A stretch of 64,000 bases of DNA from Mycolicibacterium rhodesiae NBB3. Its GTDB lineage: Bacteria; Actinomycetota; Actinomycetes; Mycobacteriales; Mycobacteriaceae. A program made the position numbers and the translations under genes. Positions 35,977 to 45,670 of this stretch are shown here, one piece after another (positions within the stretch are counted from its first letter, which is position 1; the number at the start of each line of letters is the position of its first letter). The stretch spans positions 3,596,001-3,660,000 of the forward strand of contig NC_016604.1 in NCBI RefSeq assembly GCF_000230895.2. Direction: 5' to 3'. The notes under the pieces were generated by a model, which saw only the letters and a list, made by a program, of their open reading frames with translations, was not told where the DNA came from and ran no database searches.

Positions 35977-37221
35977 TCACTCGCCGTTGACGTTGACTTC
36001 GGCTCCGTGGTGTTCGCGCAAGACGCGCAGCCCGTGCGCGGTGAACGCGGCGATGGCGAACACGAGCAGCAACCACAGTGGCGGATGAGCCAGTTCCCAC
36101 ACGAACAATGCCGCGAACAGCGGTGACCGCTGGGTGATCGCCAAGACGCCTGCCGCACATGTCAGCGCCAGTGCCGACACGTTGATGTGCGTGCCCGTGA
36201 ACTCGTTGAGGGCAAGTGCGACAACCGATCCGGTCGCCGCCCCGGTGGCCAGCGCGGGGGTGAGCAGGCCGCCGACAGCACCTGCACGCAGAAACAACGC
36301 TGTCAGAAGGGGTTTCAGCAGAAGAATCACGCAGGCGGCGCCGAGTGTCATCCCGGTGTCCACGGCGACGGTCAGGATGCTTCGCCCGTTGCCGGGTAGC
36401 TCCGGGTACCAGATCGAGCAGACGCCGACCAGCAGACCGGCCGCCGCGACCGCGGGGATCAGGATCCACGACCGGTATTGCACTTTCGGGCGGGCGGCGG
36501 CCATCACCCGGTCGAACGCGAGGCCCACGGCGGCGGCCAGTGGTGCGACGGCGAGCGCCAGAAACCCGAACAAGTAGGACGTGCTCGCCTGTGGCCAGGT
36601 CAGCGCATGCTCGAGATGCGTGACGGGTGCGGCGACCGCGACCGCCAGACTCGAGGTGATCAGCGCCGTGCCCACCACGCGGGGATGCCAGGAGCGCAGC
36701 AGTATCTGCGCGGCGAACAACGCGCCGCCCAGCGGCACGCTGTAGACCGCGCCCAGTCCCGCACCGGCTGCGCACGCGAGCAGGATCTCTCGGTCCCGCG
36801 GCGTGAGCGACAGCCGTGTGGTACCGAAATCGCCGAGGGCGGCGGCGAGTTGGCGGGGTGCGCCTTCGCGCCCCAACGATGCGCCGGAGCCCACGAGCAG
36901 CACTTGAAGACCCGCGTCGATGGACATCGACAGCCGCGGAATCGGCCGGTGCGCCGCGATCGTCTCCGCCAGCGGGGGGACTGCCGTGCGCCGCCGCAGC
37001 ATCCACCATCCGAAGCCGGCGAGCGCCCCACCGACCATCGGACCCACTGCACGCCGCACCGGACTGCTGCCGCCGACTCCGGAAAGCAACGTGCCGAATG
37101 TGTAGTGATACGTCAGGTGTTCGATGGCGTGCAGCAACAGCGTCGTTGCGGCACCCGCCACACCGGCGAGCAGCCCCACGATGACAATCGCGCATCCGAA
37201 CTCGATTGCGCGGCGCGACAC
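35977..37221 (-). CDS. ClC-family chloride channel/antiporter
   Basis: 414 aa from GTG, about 10-12 hydrophobic segments. ClC motifs are present: GSGASLGREGAPRQLAA (the GREGP-type loop, about residues 110-126) and the AGAGLGAVYSVPLGGALFAAQ segment. The gating glutamate is in GREGA (usually GREGP). The C-terminus lacks CBS domains. It probably moves Cl- in exchange for H+, or another anion. Convergent with lpqW (12 bp between stops) and divergent from mshB. Confidence 0.85.
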   Translation of the reverse strand: MSRRAIEFGCAIVIVGLLAGVAGAATTLLLHAIEHLTYHYTFGTLLSGVGGSSPVRRAVGPMVGGALAGFGWWMLRRRTAVPPLAETIAAHRPIPRLSMSIDAGLQVLLVGSGASLGREGAPRQLAAALGDFGTTRLSLTPRDREILLACAAGAGLGAVYSVPLGGALFAAQILLRSWHPRVVGTALITSSLAVAVAAPVTHLEHALTWPQASTSYLFGFLALAVAPLAAAVGLAFDRVMAAARPKVQYRSWILIPAVAAAGLLVGVCSIWYPELPGNGRSILTVAVDTGMTLGAACVILLLKPLLTALFLRAGAVGGLLTPALATGAATGSVVALALNEFTGTHINVSALALTCAAGVLAITQRSPLFAALFVWELAHPPLWLLLVFAIAAFTAHGLRVLREHHGAEVNVNGE

Positions 37222-37261
37222 CAGGTGAATCTAACTGTCTGGAATCGTGCAAGCTGTCGCA

Positions 37262-38137
37262 ATGGAGAGTCCGCGGCTGCTGTTCGTCCACGCGCATCCC
37301 GACGACGAGACCTTGACGACGGGCGCGACCATCGCGCACTACGTCGCACGCGGTGCACGGGTGCAGGTGGTCACGTGCACGCTCGGTGAGGAAGGTGAGG
37401 TGATCGGCGAGCGGTGGGCGCACCTCGCCGTCGACAACGCCGACCAACTCGGTGGGTTCCGCATCGGCGAACTGACCGCGGCGCTGGGCGCTCTCGGTAT
37501 CGACGAGCCGGTCTTCCTCGGCGGCGCGGGCCGCTGGCGCGACTCGGGAATGGAAGGCACGCCGCAACGGCACCATCAGAGGTTCATCGACGCCGATCCA
37601 ACGGAGTCGGTGGGCGCACTGGTGGCGGTCATCCGAGAGTTGCGGCCGCATGTCGTCGTCACCTATGACCCCGACGGTGGCTACGGGCACCCCGACCACA
37701 TCCATACCCACAACGTGACCATGGCAGCGGTCGCGGCAGCGGCGGGCACCGACTATCCGGGTGATCCGTGGTCCGTGCCGAAGGTGTACTGGACGGTGCT
37801 GTCGAAGTCCGCGTTGGCCACGGGTCTGGAGGATCTGGGCGAACCGCCTTCCGAATGGATCCGGGTGTCCATCGACGACGTGACGTTCGTGCATCCCGAC
37901 GAGGCGATCGACGCGGTGATCGACGTGCCCGACCAGCTGGGGGCCAAGGTGTCGGCGCTGCGGGCGCACGCCACGCAGGTCATGGTCGCGCCCGACGGCC
38001 GGTCGCTGGCCCTGTCCAACAACATCGCGCTGCCCATCGGCGCGGTCGAGCACTACATCCTGGTGTCAGGTGAGGCCGGGGAGCGCGATGACCGCGGCTG
38101 GGAAACCGATCTGCTCGCGGGCCTGAACGTCGAATAG
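37262..38137 (+). CDS. mshB: GlcNAc-Ins deacetylase MshB (mycothiol biosynthesis)
   Basis: 291 aa from ATG 37262 ([17 protein letters not shown]); the frame is open 5 codons upstream. Zinc-dependent PIG-L/LmbE fold: HAHPDDE at residues 10-16 provides His12 and Asp15, and GHPDHIHTH at 142-150 provides His146, the third zinc ligand. Asp14 is the presumed general base. It deacetylates 1-O-(2-acetamido-2-deoxy-glucopyranosyl)-myo-inositol in mycothiol biosynthesis. It corresponds to Rv1170 and is followed, as there, by a small membrane protein and fbiC. Confidence 0.95.
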   Translation: MESPRLLFVHAHPDDETLTTGATIAHYVARGARVQVVTCTLGEEGEVIGERWAHLAVDNADQLGGFRIGELTAALGALGIDEPVFLGGAGRWRDSGMEGTPQRHHQRFIDADPTESVGALVAVIRELRPHVVVTYDPDGGYGHPDHIHTHNVTMAAVAAAAGTDYPGDPWSVPKVYWTVLSKSALATGLEDLGEPPSEWIRVSIDDVTFVHPDEAIDAVIDVPDQLGAKVSALRAHATQVMVAPDGRSLALSNNIALPIGAVEHYILVSGEAGERDDRGWETDLLAGLNVE

Positions 38138-38193
38138 CCTGAGCCGGAGGGGGTAGGCTCCCGAACAAGGCGCGGCCAGTGGAAGGGATGACC

Positions 38194-38301
38194 ATGGACC
38201 AGGATCTGGATCCGAACCTGCAGCACTGGCAGGACCGGCTCGACAATTTCCAGTGGGTCCTCGGTTCGCTCGCCGGCGTGATCGACAGCATCCCGACCTG
38301 A
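38194..38301 (+). CDS. Possible 35-aa amphipathic peptide between mshB and a membrane protein
   Basis: 35 codons, MDQDLDPNLQHWQDRLDNFQ then a hydrophobic end WVLGSLAGVIDSIPT. It has a good ribosome binding site (GGAAGG, 7 bases before ATG 38194; ATG 38188 also in frame). Its stop TGA at 38299 overlaps a CTG that continues in another frame into the membrane protein below. It may be a real small protein, a leader peptide coupling translation, or the N-terminus of the next protein separated by a frameshift. Confidence 0.5.
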   Translation: MDQDLDPNLQHWQDRLDNFQWVLGSLAGVIDSIPT

Positions 38302-38684
38302 GCTCGTCGTTCACCGGCGCCGACTTCCGGCGGGTCACCGTCCTGACGCTGCTCGCCATCGACGGTGTCCTCTGCGCAATCCTCGCGTCGTTCTTCCTCC
38401 CGATCCACATCGGCACGATCCCGTTTCCGGTCAGCGCTCTCCTCGCGGGCCTGGTCAACGCGGCGCTGGTCTGGGCCGCGCTGCACTGGACCTCGTCGCC
38501 GCGAGCGGCGGCGCTACCGCTGCTCACCTGGCTGCTGACCGTCGCGGTGCTGTCGCTGCGCGAGCGGCCGGGTGACGACATCGTGTTCGACGGCCCGGGG
38601 GTGATGGCATATGCAGCGCTGCTGCTTCTCGCGCTCGGCACACTGCCACCCGCGGCGGTCTTGTGGCGTTACGTCAACGCCTGA
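38253..38684 (+). CDS. Small integral membrane protein (Rv1171-like)
   Basis: 143 aa if it starts at GTG 38253, though the first about 15 residues (MGPRFARRRDRQHPD) overlap the 35-aa frame and look non-native; the recognisable protein begins at LSSSFTGADFRRVTVLTLLAIDG near 38298. No canonical start lies there. Four membrane segments follow (about residues 28-48, 54-75, 80-97 and 118-137). It corresponds by position to Rv1171. Function unknown. The stop is 3 bp from the stop of the convergent exported-protein gene. Confidence 0.7.
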   Translation: MGPRFARRRDRQHPDLSSSFTGADFRRVTVLTLLAIDGVLCAILASFFLPIHIGTIPFPVSALLAGLVNAALVWAALHWTSSPRAAALPLLTWLLTVAVLSLRERPGDDIVFDGPGVMAYAALLLLALGTLPPAAVLWRYVNA

Positions 38685-38687
38685 CGG

Positions 38688-39860
38688 TCACTGGGCGGCG
38701 GAAGTCGTCCCGTTGTCGTCCCCCGTGGCGTTCTGCGCACCGTCATCATTCGTCGATGGCTCCTGCGGTGCCGGTGTCGGCTCCGCCGGCGCTTCGCTCG
38801 GGTCGTCACTGAGCGAGTTGTCCGTGCCCTGCGCTTGGGGCGACGCACCACCCGGGGTGGCAACGAGGGATGAGCGGATCTCGCCCTGCGCCTGCACCGT
38901 TGCGGACGAATCGATCGTCGTCACGTTTTCGGTTTTGTCGGGTTCGATGTCGTCGACGGTCGCCTCGGAATTGGTCTTCTCGGAGTCGGCGACGTCCTCG
39001 ATCTGCTGCTCGTCGCCTTCGACGAGTTCGCCAGAGCTTTGGCCGGCTTGTTCGCCAGAGAGCTCCAGAACCTCGCCCTCGTTGGCACCGGCACCCTCGA
39101 CGGCACCGCCATCAAGCGGCAGGGCCGACTCGTCGAACGACTTCCTCATCATCAACCCGGCTTCCGGCGCCTCCTCTGGAGCTGCCGCCGCAAATGGACC
39201 GATGGGCGGAAGCGGCGGAATCGGGGGGAGCGGCGGTAGCCAGAACGCCAATTGGTCGTTAGCCAGGTAGATGAACGAGTTGATGGTGTCGACAACGACA
39301 TTCGCCAACCCGTTCCAGAAGCTGATCTTGCCGCCGAGCCAGTCGGCGACGTTGAACGTGATGCTTCGGACGATCCGTTCGCCGAAGTCGTAGAAGATCG
39401 AGATCTGCGGCGATAGCCACCCCACGTAGGGAACCCAGCCCACCGCGTATGCGGCGACGTCGAATCCCCATTCCACCCACGGTTCGACGGCGTTGTAGAC
39501 GTTCTTGATCACGCTGTCGATCGAGTTGCCGACGACGGCTTGCTCGAACTTCGGCGTGGGGAAAGGGGCGCTGGCGCTCGGCGGCACGATGATTCGCTCG
39601 AGCCACTGGACGAGCAGACCGGGCAGGTCCGTCGCTGTGAGATACGCCGTGGGAGCGGGCGGCGGATCCAGCAATTGCGCGGAGCCGGCCTGGACGCTGG
39701 CGCCGGGCGGGGGCATCGGCTGCGTGAACTGGAAAGCGGCCGCCAGCCGGACCGTCGGCTCCGGCGGGGGCGGTGGAGCAGGTCGAACCGGGTAGAGCGC
39801 GGTCGCGCTGACTGTCAGCATGGTCACTGCGGTCACAACTGCCGAGCGTGCAGAGCGCAT
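38688..39860 (-). CDS. Exported protein with acidic disordered C-terminus
   Basis: 390 aa. Signal peptide at about residues 1-25 (AVVTAVTMLTVSATALYPV), then a Pro-rich linker, then a folded-looking central part (about 80-220) rich in Trp/Tyr/Phe: VEPWVEWGFDVAAYAVGWVPYVGWLSPQ and IYLANDQLAFWLPPLPPIPPLPP. The last about 165 residues are acidic and low complexity (Glu, Asp, Ser, Thr, Gln). The central motifs recall a mycobacterial exported family related to PE-PPE C-terminal regions, but there is no PE domain. It sits where M. tuberculosis has PE12 (Rv1172c). Function unknown. Confidence 0.75.
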   Translation of the reverse strand: MRSARSAVVTAVTMLTVSATALYPVRPAPPPPPEPTVRLAAAFQFTQPMPPPGASVQAGSAQLLDPPPAPTAYLTATDLPGLLVQWLERIIVPPSASAPFPTPKFEQAVVGNSIDSVIKNVYNAVEPWVEWGFDVAAYAVGWVPYVGWLSPQISIFYDFGERIVRSITFNVADWLGGKISFWNGLANVVVDTINSFIYLANDQLAFWLPPLPPIPPLPPIGPFAAAAPEEAPEAGLMMRKSFDESALPLDGGAVEGAGANEGEVLELSGEQAGQSSGELVEGDEQQIEDVADSEKTNSEATVDDIEPDKTENVTTIDSSATVQAQGEIRSSLVATPGGASPQAQGTDNSLSDDPSEAPAEPTPAPQEPSTNDDGAQNATGDDNGTTSAAQ

Positions 39861-40078
39861 GTTGTCATCCTCTTCAAGACCCCGACGAAAGATAATCTAC
39901 GCCAGTGTTTGCTCGGGTGAGGGGAAACGTCGGCGATTGCTTTGCTGAGTGTAATGCACCCGATGGCAGCCCCCCGACGCCGACGACGCGCGGACTACTG
40001 TGACCGATATGTCAGGCGCCGATGTTTCAGAATGTGAGACGTGCGGATGATCCTCAACGAACGCGGGGTTACACGGGA

Positions 40079-42658
40079 GTGGCACTGAACCCCCAACACG
40101 GCGCCGATCTGTTCAATCCGGTGGTCCCACCGAAGTCCGGCGCGCCCAGCGCTGCCAGCCTTCGACGCGTCCTGCGACGAGCCCGCGATGGCGTGGCATT
40201 GAACGTGGAGGAAGCCGCGATCGCGATGACCGCGCGCGGCGACGACCTCGCGGATCTGTGCGCCAGCGCGGCCCGGGTGCGGGACGCCGGCCTGGAGGCC
40301 GCGGGCCGTCGCGGTCCCACCGGGCGGCTGCCGGTGAGTTATTCGCGCAAGGTGTTCATTCCCGTCACTCACCTGTGCCGAGACACCTGCCACTACTGCA
40401 CCTTCGTGACGGTTCCCGGCAAGCTGCGGTCGCAGGGCGCCGGGATGTACATGGAGGCCGACGAGATCCTCGAGGTCGCGCGACGAGGTGCCGAGCTGGG
40501 CTGCAAAGAGGCGCTGTTCACCCTCGGCGACCGACCCGAGGCGCGCTGGGACGAGGCGCGGCAGTGGCTCGACGAGCGAGGCTATGACTCGACGCTCGAC
40601 TACGTGCGGGCGATGGCGATCCGGGTCCTCGAGGAGACCGGGTTGTTGCCGCATCTGAATCCCGGCGTCATGAGTTGGGCGGAGCTCTCGCGGCTCAAAC
40701 CGGTCGCGCCGTCGATGGGCATGATGCTGGAGACAACGTCGCGGCGGTTGTTCGAGACCAGGGGCCTGGCGCACTACGGCAGCCCGGACAAGGACCCAGA
40801 CGTCAGGTTGCGCACGCTGGACGACGCGGGCCGGTTGTCCATTCCGTTCACGACGGGCCTGCTGGTCGGAATCGGGGAGACGCTGACCGAACGCGCCGAA
40901 ACCGTTCACGCGATCCGACGCTCGCACAAGGAGTTCGGTCATGTACAGGAAGTGATCGTGCAGAACTTCCGGGCCAAGGACCACACCGCGATGGCGTCCA
41001 CACCGGACGCCGGGTTCGACGAATTCGTCGCGACGGTGGCGGTCACGCGCCTGGTGATGGGGCCCAGGGTCCGCATCCAGGCGCCGCCGAACCTGGTGTC
41101 GCGCTCGGAGTGCCTGGCGCTGGTCGGCGCAGGCGTCGATGACTGGGGCGGGGTGTCGCCGCTGACCCCGGATCACGTCAACCCCGAACGGCCGTGGCCC
41201 GCGCTCGACGAGTTGGCGGCGGTCACCTCCGAAGCCGGCTTCGACCTGGTGCAGCGACTGACGGCCCAGCCGCAGTATGTGCAGGCCGGTGCGGCGTGGA
41301 TCGACCCGCGGGTGCGTGGCCACGTCGACGCGCTGGCCGACCCGGACACCGGTCTGGCGCTCGACGTCAACCCCACCGGGCGGCCCTGGCAGGAGCCCGA
41401 CGAGAGCTGGGAATCGTTGGGCCGCACCGATCTACATTCGGCCATCGACGACTCGGGCCGCCTCACCGAGACCCGCAGTGATCTGGGCAGCGCGTTCGGC
41501 GACTGGGAGTCGATCCGCGAGAAGGTGCACGAGCTCGCGGCCCGAGCTCCTGAACGCATCGACACCGATGTGCTGGCCGCATTGCGCTCGGCGGAGCGCG
41601 ATCCGGCCGGGCTCTCCGACGACGAGTATCTGGCACTCGCGATCGCAGACGGTCCAGCACTGGATGCCGTTGCAGCACTAGCAGATTCGCTGCGACGCGA
41701 CACTGTCGGCGACGACGTGACGTTCGTGGTCAACCGGAACATCAACTTCACCAACATCTGCTACACCGGTTGCCGGTTCTGTGCTTTCGCGCAGCGCAAG
41801 GGCGATGCTGATGCGTTCTCGCTGTCGGTCGACGAGGTCGCTGACCGGGCGTGGGAGGCACACGTCGCGGGGGCGACAGAGGTGTGCATGCAGGGCGGCA
41901 TCGACCCCGAATTACCGGTGACCGGTTATGCCGATCTGGTGCGCGCGGTCAAGAAACGTGTGCCGTCGATGCACGTACACGCGTTTTCGCCGATGGAAAT
42001 CGCAAACGGCGTCACCAAGAGCGGGCTCTCGATCCGCGAATGGCTGACGAGCCTTCGCGAGGCCGGCCTGGGCTCGATTCCCGGCACGGCCGCCGAAATC
42101 CTCGACGACGAGGTGCGGTGGGTGCTGACCAAGGGCAAGCTGCCGACGTCGATGTGGATCGAAGTCGTCTCGACCGCGCACGAAGTCGGCCTGCGGTCGA
42201 GTTCGACCATGATGTACGGGCACGTCGACCAGCCACGGCACTGGGTCGGGCACCTTCGCGTACTGCGCGAAATCCAGGACCGCACAGGAGGTTTCACCGA
42301 GTTCGTGCCTCTGCCGTTCGTACACCAGAGCTCGCCGCTGTACCTTGCCGGCGGGGCGCGGCCCGGCCCGACGCACCGCGACAACCGTGCAGTGCATGCG
42401 CTGGCGCGGATCATGCTGCACGGCAGGATCTCCAACATCCAGACCAGCTGGGTCAAGCTCGGCACCGAGCGCACACAGGTGATGCTCAACGGCGGCGCCA
42501 ACGATCTGGGCGGCACGCTGATGGAGGAGACCATCTCGCGGATGGCGGGCTCGGAGTTCGGTTCGGCCAAGAGCGTGGAAGAACTGGTCGCGATCGCCGA
42601 GGGCATCGGTCGGCCGGCGCGGCAACGCTCCACGACGTACGCGCCATTGGCTGCCTAG
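40079..42658 (+). CDS. fbiC: 7,8-didemethyl-8-hydroxy-5-deazariboflavin (FO) synthase FbiC
   Basis: 859 aa from GTG 40079 ([14 protein letters not shown]), close to the 856 aa of M. tuberculosis FbiC; upstream sequence in frame lacks similarity. Two radical SAM domains are fused, equivalent to CofG and CofH: CxxxCxxC at Cys100/104/107 ([10 protein letters not shown]) and at Cys561/565/568 (CYTGCRFC). The enzyme joins a ribityl-diaminouracil and tyrosine to make FO, the F420 precursor. It is the counterpart of Rv1173. F420-using proteins occur in this window (Rv1155-like). Confidence 0.96.
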   Translation: MALNPQHGADLFNPVVPPKSGAPSAASLRRVLRRARDGVALNVEEAAIAMTARGDDLADLCASAARVRDAGLEAAGRRGPTGRLPVSYSRKVFIPVTHLCRDTCHYCTFVTVPGKLRSQGAGMYMEADEILEVARRGAELGCKEALFTLGDRPEARWDEARQWLDERGYDSTLDYVRAMAIRVLEETGLLPHLNPGVMSWAELSRLKPVAPSMGMMLETTSRRLFETRGLAHYGSPDKDPDVRLRTLDDAGRLSIPFTTGLLVGIGETLTERAETVHAIRRSHKEFGHVQEVIVQNFRAKDHTAMASTPDAGFDEFVATVAVTRLVMGPRVRIQAPPNLVSRSECLALVGAGVDDWGGVSPLTPDHVNPERPWPALDELAAVTSEAGFDLVQRLTAQPQYVQAGAAWIDPRVRGHVDALADPDTGLALDVNPTGRPWQEPDESWESLGRTDLHSAIDDSGRLTETRSDLGSAFGDWESIREKVHELAARAPERIDTDVLAALRSAERDPAGLSDDEYLALAIADGPALDAVAALADSLRRDTVGDDVTFVVNRNINFTNICYTGCRFCAFAQRKGDADAFSLSVDEVADRAWEAHVAGATEVCMQGGIDPELPVTGYADLVRAVKKRVPSMHVHAFSPMEIANGVTKSGLSIREWLTSLREAGLGSIPGTAAEILDDEVRWVLTKGKLPTSMWIEVVSTAHEVGLRSSSTMMYGHVDQPRHWVGHLRVLREIQDRTGGFTEFVPLPFVHQSSPLYLAGGARPGPTHRDNRAVHALARIMLHGRISNIQTSWVKLGTERTQVMLNGGANDLGGTLMEETISRMAGSEFGSAKSVEELVAIAEGIGRPARQRSTTYAPLAA

Positions 42659-42790
42659 CCTTACCTAAGTCGGCGGCCTGAAATGCCCTGCTGCGTCTGG
42701 TTTTAACGGAAGTTCACATCGAAACCGCAGTGCCGCTTCGGTCGCGACGCGTATATCTTGATGTCGCAATCCTCGACCCCTGGAGCGGCC

Positions 42791-43252
42791 ATGAACACCA
42801 TTTCCGGAATTCCTGCGCACGCGTTGTTGGTTCACGGCATGGTGGTGCTCGCGCCGCTGACGGCGCTGCTCGAGATCCTGTGTGCATTCTGGCCCGCCGC
42901 ACGTCGCCGGCTGGTGTGGCTGGTGTTGGCATTCGCCGTGGTGACGACGGTGCTCACACCGTTGACCACATCGGCCGGTGAGTGGCTTCTGCAGGAGGGC
43001 GGACCGCCGCGACCGATTCTGCAGGAACATGTCGAACGGGGTGAGTGGATGATCTACTTCTCGGTCGCCATGCTGATCGTCGCGGTGGCCTTGGCGGCGC
43101 TGCACTGGGCGGAAGGCAGATCGGACAAACCGCGCAAGGCCGCCGCGGCAGTCCTTGCCGTCGTCTCCCTCGTGGTCGGCGTGTCCTCGATCGTCACCGT
43201 CGTGCGGATCGGGGACGCCGGTGCGCAAGCCGTCTGGGGTGATCGCGGCTGA
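42791..43252 (+). CDS. DUF2231 membrane protein
   Basis: 153 aa from ATG 42791 with GGAG 7 bases upstream. The family start ISGIPAHALLVHGMVVLAPLTALLEI is characteristic of DUF2231. Four membrane segments (about 10-32, 38-58, 86-105 and 115-135). DUF2231 proteins are predicted heme-binding or redox membrane proteins; conserved His8 and His13 in IPAHALLVHG could bind a metal or heme. Monocistronic in appearance, between fbiC and yceI. Function unknown. Confidence 0.82.
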   Translation: MNTISGIPAHALLVHGMVVLAPLTALLEILCAFWPAARRRLVWLVLAFAVVTTVLTPLTTSAGEWLLQEGGPPRPILQEHVERGEWMIYFSVAMLIVAVALAALHWAEGRSDKPRKAAAAVLAVVSLVVGVSSIVTVVRIGDAGAQAVWGDRG

Positions 43253-43355
43253 CTCGCGCTCGGATGATCGCAGCGGGAAATAATACCGGACTGCAGTCCG
43301 TTTACTCTTGAGAGATGTCGGGAAGGCCGGCATCCGTACTCAAGGAGACCTCGTC

Positions 43356-43904
43356 ATGACCGTCGCTGTAGCCACCGACCTGGGCACCGGTACCTGGGCC
43401 ATCGACCCCGTCCACTCGACCATCAACTTTTCGGTACGCCACCTCATGGTGAGCAAGGTGCGAGGCACCTTCGACAACTTCAGCGGCGCGATCGTCGTCG
43501 CCGAAGACGGCACCGCGTCGGTGACCGCCGAGATTGCCGTCGATTCGATCAACACCCGCAACGAGCAGCGTGACGCGCACGTCCGGTCCGCAGACTTCTT
43601 CGATGCCGAGAAGTATCCGATTGCCACCTTCGCCTCGACAGGTGTCCGGCCTGACGGCGACCGCTATCTGGTCGACGGCGACTTCACCCTCAAGGGGGTG
43701 ACCAAGCCGATCACCCTCGAACTGGAGTTCAACGGCGTCAACCCCGGCATGGGCCACGGTGAGGTCGCAGGATTCGAATCCTCGGTCGTGTTGAACCGCA
43801 AGGACTTCGGCATCGACATCGACCTACCGCTGGAAACCGGCGGCGCCGTCGTCGGCGACAAGATCACCGTCACCCTGGAGATCGAGGCGCTTCGGCAGGC
43901 GTGA
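43356..43904 (+). CDS. YceI-family lipocalin-like protein
   Basis: 182 aa from ATG 43356 with AAGGAG upstream. YceI motifs: TWAIDPVHSTINFSVRHLMVSKVRGTFDNFSG near the N-terminus, TRNEQRDAHVRSADFFDAEKYP in the middle and GTVVGDKITV-like GGAVVGDKITVTLEIEA at the end. Members form an extended beta barrel that binds a polyisoprenoid chain. No signal peptide is seen, so the protein is probably cytoplasmic, as in other mycobacteria. A lipid or isoprenoid ligand is inferred; carotenoid genes are 7 kb away but no link is shown. Followed by a strong terminator-like hairpin. Confidence 0.92.
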   Translation: MTVAVATDLGTGTWAIDPVHSTINFSVRHLMVSKVRGTFDNFSGAIVVAEDGTASVTAEIAVDSINTRNEQRDAHVRSADFFDAEKYPIATFASTGVRPDGDRYLVDGDFTLKGVTKPITLELEFNGVNPGMGHGEVAGFESSVVLNRKDFGIDIDLPLETGGAVVGDKITVTLEIEALRQA

Positions 43905-43919
43905 CAAGCAGCGACGCAC

Positions 43920-43960
43920 ACTAGCGCGTCTGCAGGTCGTGATCCTGCGGACGCGCTAGT
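43920..43960. terminator. Hairpin between convergent yceI and DUF2993 genes
   Basis: Arms of 17 bases (43920-43936 and 43944-43960) pair with one mismatch around a 7-base loop; the outer sequence is ACTAGCGCGTC. It lies 15 bp after the yceI stop and 12 bp before the stop of the convergent gene. On the + strand it is followed by TGTGTTCT, weakly T-rich. Bidirectional termination is the simplest role. Confidence 0.7.
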
Positions 43961-43972
43961 TGTGTTCTGCGC

Positions 43973-45040
43973 TCACATGTCGAAGCAGCTGCCGGTGCCG
44001 TCGGATGCCGGGATGTCGATGTTCTTCGCGGAGAACTGCGCAACCACCCCGCTATCCGTCACCTCCAGCGAATCAACGCGCAGGTTGTACTTGTTGTCGG
44101 TGAGCTCGCTGGTCATCTCGTCGAGCTTGGACTGAAGGTCCTCCTGAGGCAGATCCAGGTCGCCGCCGAGCGAGAAGCTGTCGGGCTGGATCTGCAGCCG
44201 GATGCCGCCGTCGGCTGTCGTCTCCGGCTTGACGGCGATGGTGCTGTCGAACATGCCGTGCAGGGTGACGATGCCGGTCGACGGATCCGTCTCGATGCTC
44301 GTCACGACTTCGTCCGTCGAGATCCAGTCGGTCAGGAAACCGAAGATGCTGTCGTCGAGGTATTCGTCGATGGCTTCCTTGAGGGCGGCGTTGGCCGACT
44401 CGCGCATCCCTTCGGAGGTCCAGTCGACGGTTGCGTTGATCGCGCCGATGGTGCCCGCGTCGTTCGCGCCACCCTTCAGGTCGAGGTCGTCGACGGCGAT
44501 GTCCGCGGTGACCCCGTGCACGCCGCGGATGGGAGTGCCGTTCGTGCCGATCGTGAATCCCGAGTACTTGTCGTCGAAGTACTGCATGAGCACCGGCGGC
44601 GAGGTCTCGAACGTCACGTCGACGGAATCCTCGGAGGCCTCGATGAAGCACGCGGTGGCCGACTTGACCTTGCTGACGGCGATGGTGCGCGCGAAGAATT
44701 CGGCGCCGACGAGACCCGCCGCGGCGGTGGCCAGCACGATCACCAGGATGAGGAGGATCGCGAGCGGTCCACGGCCGCGCTTGCGATTCGCGGGCGGCTG
44801 GGGCGGCGGAGCGGGCGGCTGGACCGGCGGGGCCGGCGGCTGGTACTGCGCCACCAGCGGGATCGGCCGAACCTGCGTGGGCGCGTACGACGCGGGCGGG
44901 ATGGGCCGAACCTGGGTGGGGGCGTACGGGGCGGGGATGGGCCCGTTGTGGGTGGGCGCGGAATGGAAACCTGCTCCACGAGCCGGGGTCGCCGTCTGCC
45001 CTGCGTACATCGCGTTTCCGGCGTATCTGGGGTAGGTCAT
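43973..45040 (-). CDS. Membrane-anchored DUF2993 (LmeA-like) protein
   Basis: 355 aa from ATG 45040 (MTYPRYAGN); longer open frame not used. The N-terminal 95 residues are Pro/Ala/Tyr-rich and cytoplasmic, with two near-identical copies of [10 protein letters not shown] (about residues 38-65). A basic patch NRKRGRG precedes one membrane segment (about 92-113). The extracytoplasmic part (about 115-355) fits DUF2993: [40 protein letters not shown]. Secreted LmeA of this family supports lipomannan elongation, but this is a different, tail-anchored architecture. Function unknown. Confidence 0.8.
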   Translation of the reverse strand: MTYPRYAGNAMYAGQTATPARGAGFHSAPTHNGPIPAPYAPTQVRPIPPASYAPTQVRPIPLVAQYQPPAPPVQPPAPPPQPPANRKRGRGPLAILLILVIVLATAAAGLVGAEFFARTIAVSKVKSATACFIEASEDSVDVTFETSPPVLMQYFDDKYSGFTIGTNGTPIRGVHGVTADIAVDDLDLKGGANDAGTIGAINATVDWTSEGMRESANAALKEAIDEYLDDSIFGFLTDWISTDEVVTSIETDPSTGIVTLHGMFDSTIAVKPETTADGGIRLQIQPDSFSLGGDLDLPQEDLQSKLDEMTSELTDNKYNLRVDSLEVTDSGVVAQFSAKNIDIPASDGTGSCFDM

Positions 45041-45201
45041 GCCGGAAAGGCTGTTCGCCCGCACTTGGAAGTTCCTTAAAGGGCTGCCCAACGACCCGAT
45101 CTGCGCCAATGCTGAGCGATTGACCAGCACGGCTCAGAAGATGGGTGTGGCGACTGGTCTAGCTGTATGTGCGACGTTTAGTATCAGTAACCACGCGCCA
45201 C

Positions 45202-45230
45202 CCCTAACAGGGCGGCGCGCGGAGTTAGGG
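45202..45230. promoter_or_regulatory. Inverted repeat upstream of fdxC
   Basis: CCCTAAC (45202-45208) and GTTAGGG (45224-45230) are perfect inverted repeats with a 15-base GC-rich spacer, about 105 bp upstream of the fdxC GTG, in the 295-bp gap that separates it from the divergent DUF2993 gene. This is the only ordered element seen in that gap. It may be an operator or a hairpin in a leader RNA. Confidence 0.3.
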
Positions 45231-45335
45231 CACACTGAGACGACCGTCCAGGTATGGACTGCGCATACTTGCACGAACTCTTGTGGCCTGAACCCAGAAC
45301 AGCAGCCCGCTTGGACAGGAGATCGAGGAGCAACC

Positions 45336-45659
45336 GTGACGTACGTCATTGCCGAACCCTGCGTCGACCTCAAAGACAAGGCATGTATCGAGGAATGCCC
45401 CGTCGACTGCATCTACGAGGGCGCCCGGATGCTCTACATCCACCCCGACGAGTGCGTGGACTGCGGAGCGTGTGAGCCTGTGTGCCCGGTGGAGGCCATC
45501 TACTACGAGGACGATGTTCCGGACCAGTGGACCGCCTATACCCAGCACAATGCCGATTTCTTCGCTGAACTCGGCTCTCCGGGTGGCGCGTCGAAGGTCG
45601 GCCAGACCGACAACGATCCGCAGGTCGTCAAGGATCTGCCTCCTCAGGAAAAGGACTGA
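45336..45659 (+). CDS. fdxC: 7Fe ferredoxin FdxC
   Basis: 107 aa from GTG 45336 with GAGGAG upstream. Cys pattern of a [3Fe-4S][4Fe-4S] ferredoxin: Cys9, Cys17, Cys21, Cys25 and Cys40, Cys43, Cys46, Cys50 ([12 protein letters not shown]), with a long acidic C-terminal tail typical of actinobacterial FdxA/FdxC. It is a cytosolic low-potential electron carrier that may serve P450s or other oxygenases. It corresponds to Rv1177 and is followed after 11 bp by dapC, as in M. tuberculosis. Confidence 0.95.
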   Translation: MTYVIAEPCVDLKDKACIEECPVDCIYEGARMLYIHPDECVDCGACEPVCPVEAIYYEDDVPDQWTAYTQHNADFFAELGSPGGASKVGQTDNDPQVVKDLPPQEKD

Positions 45660-45670
45660 GAACGGCTCGC

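Noticed and set aside
35894-38053. 719-codon minus-strand open frame across the ClC channel and mshB
   Set aside because: It is antisense to mshB and out of frame with the ClC gene; no motif, and composition typical of shadows.
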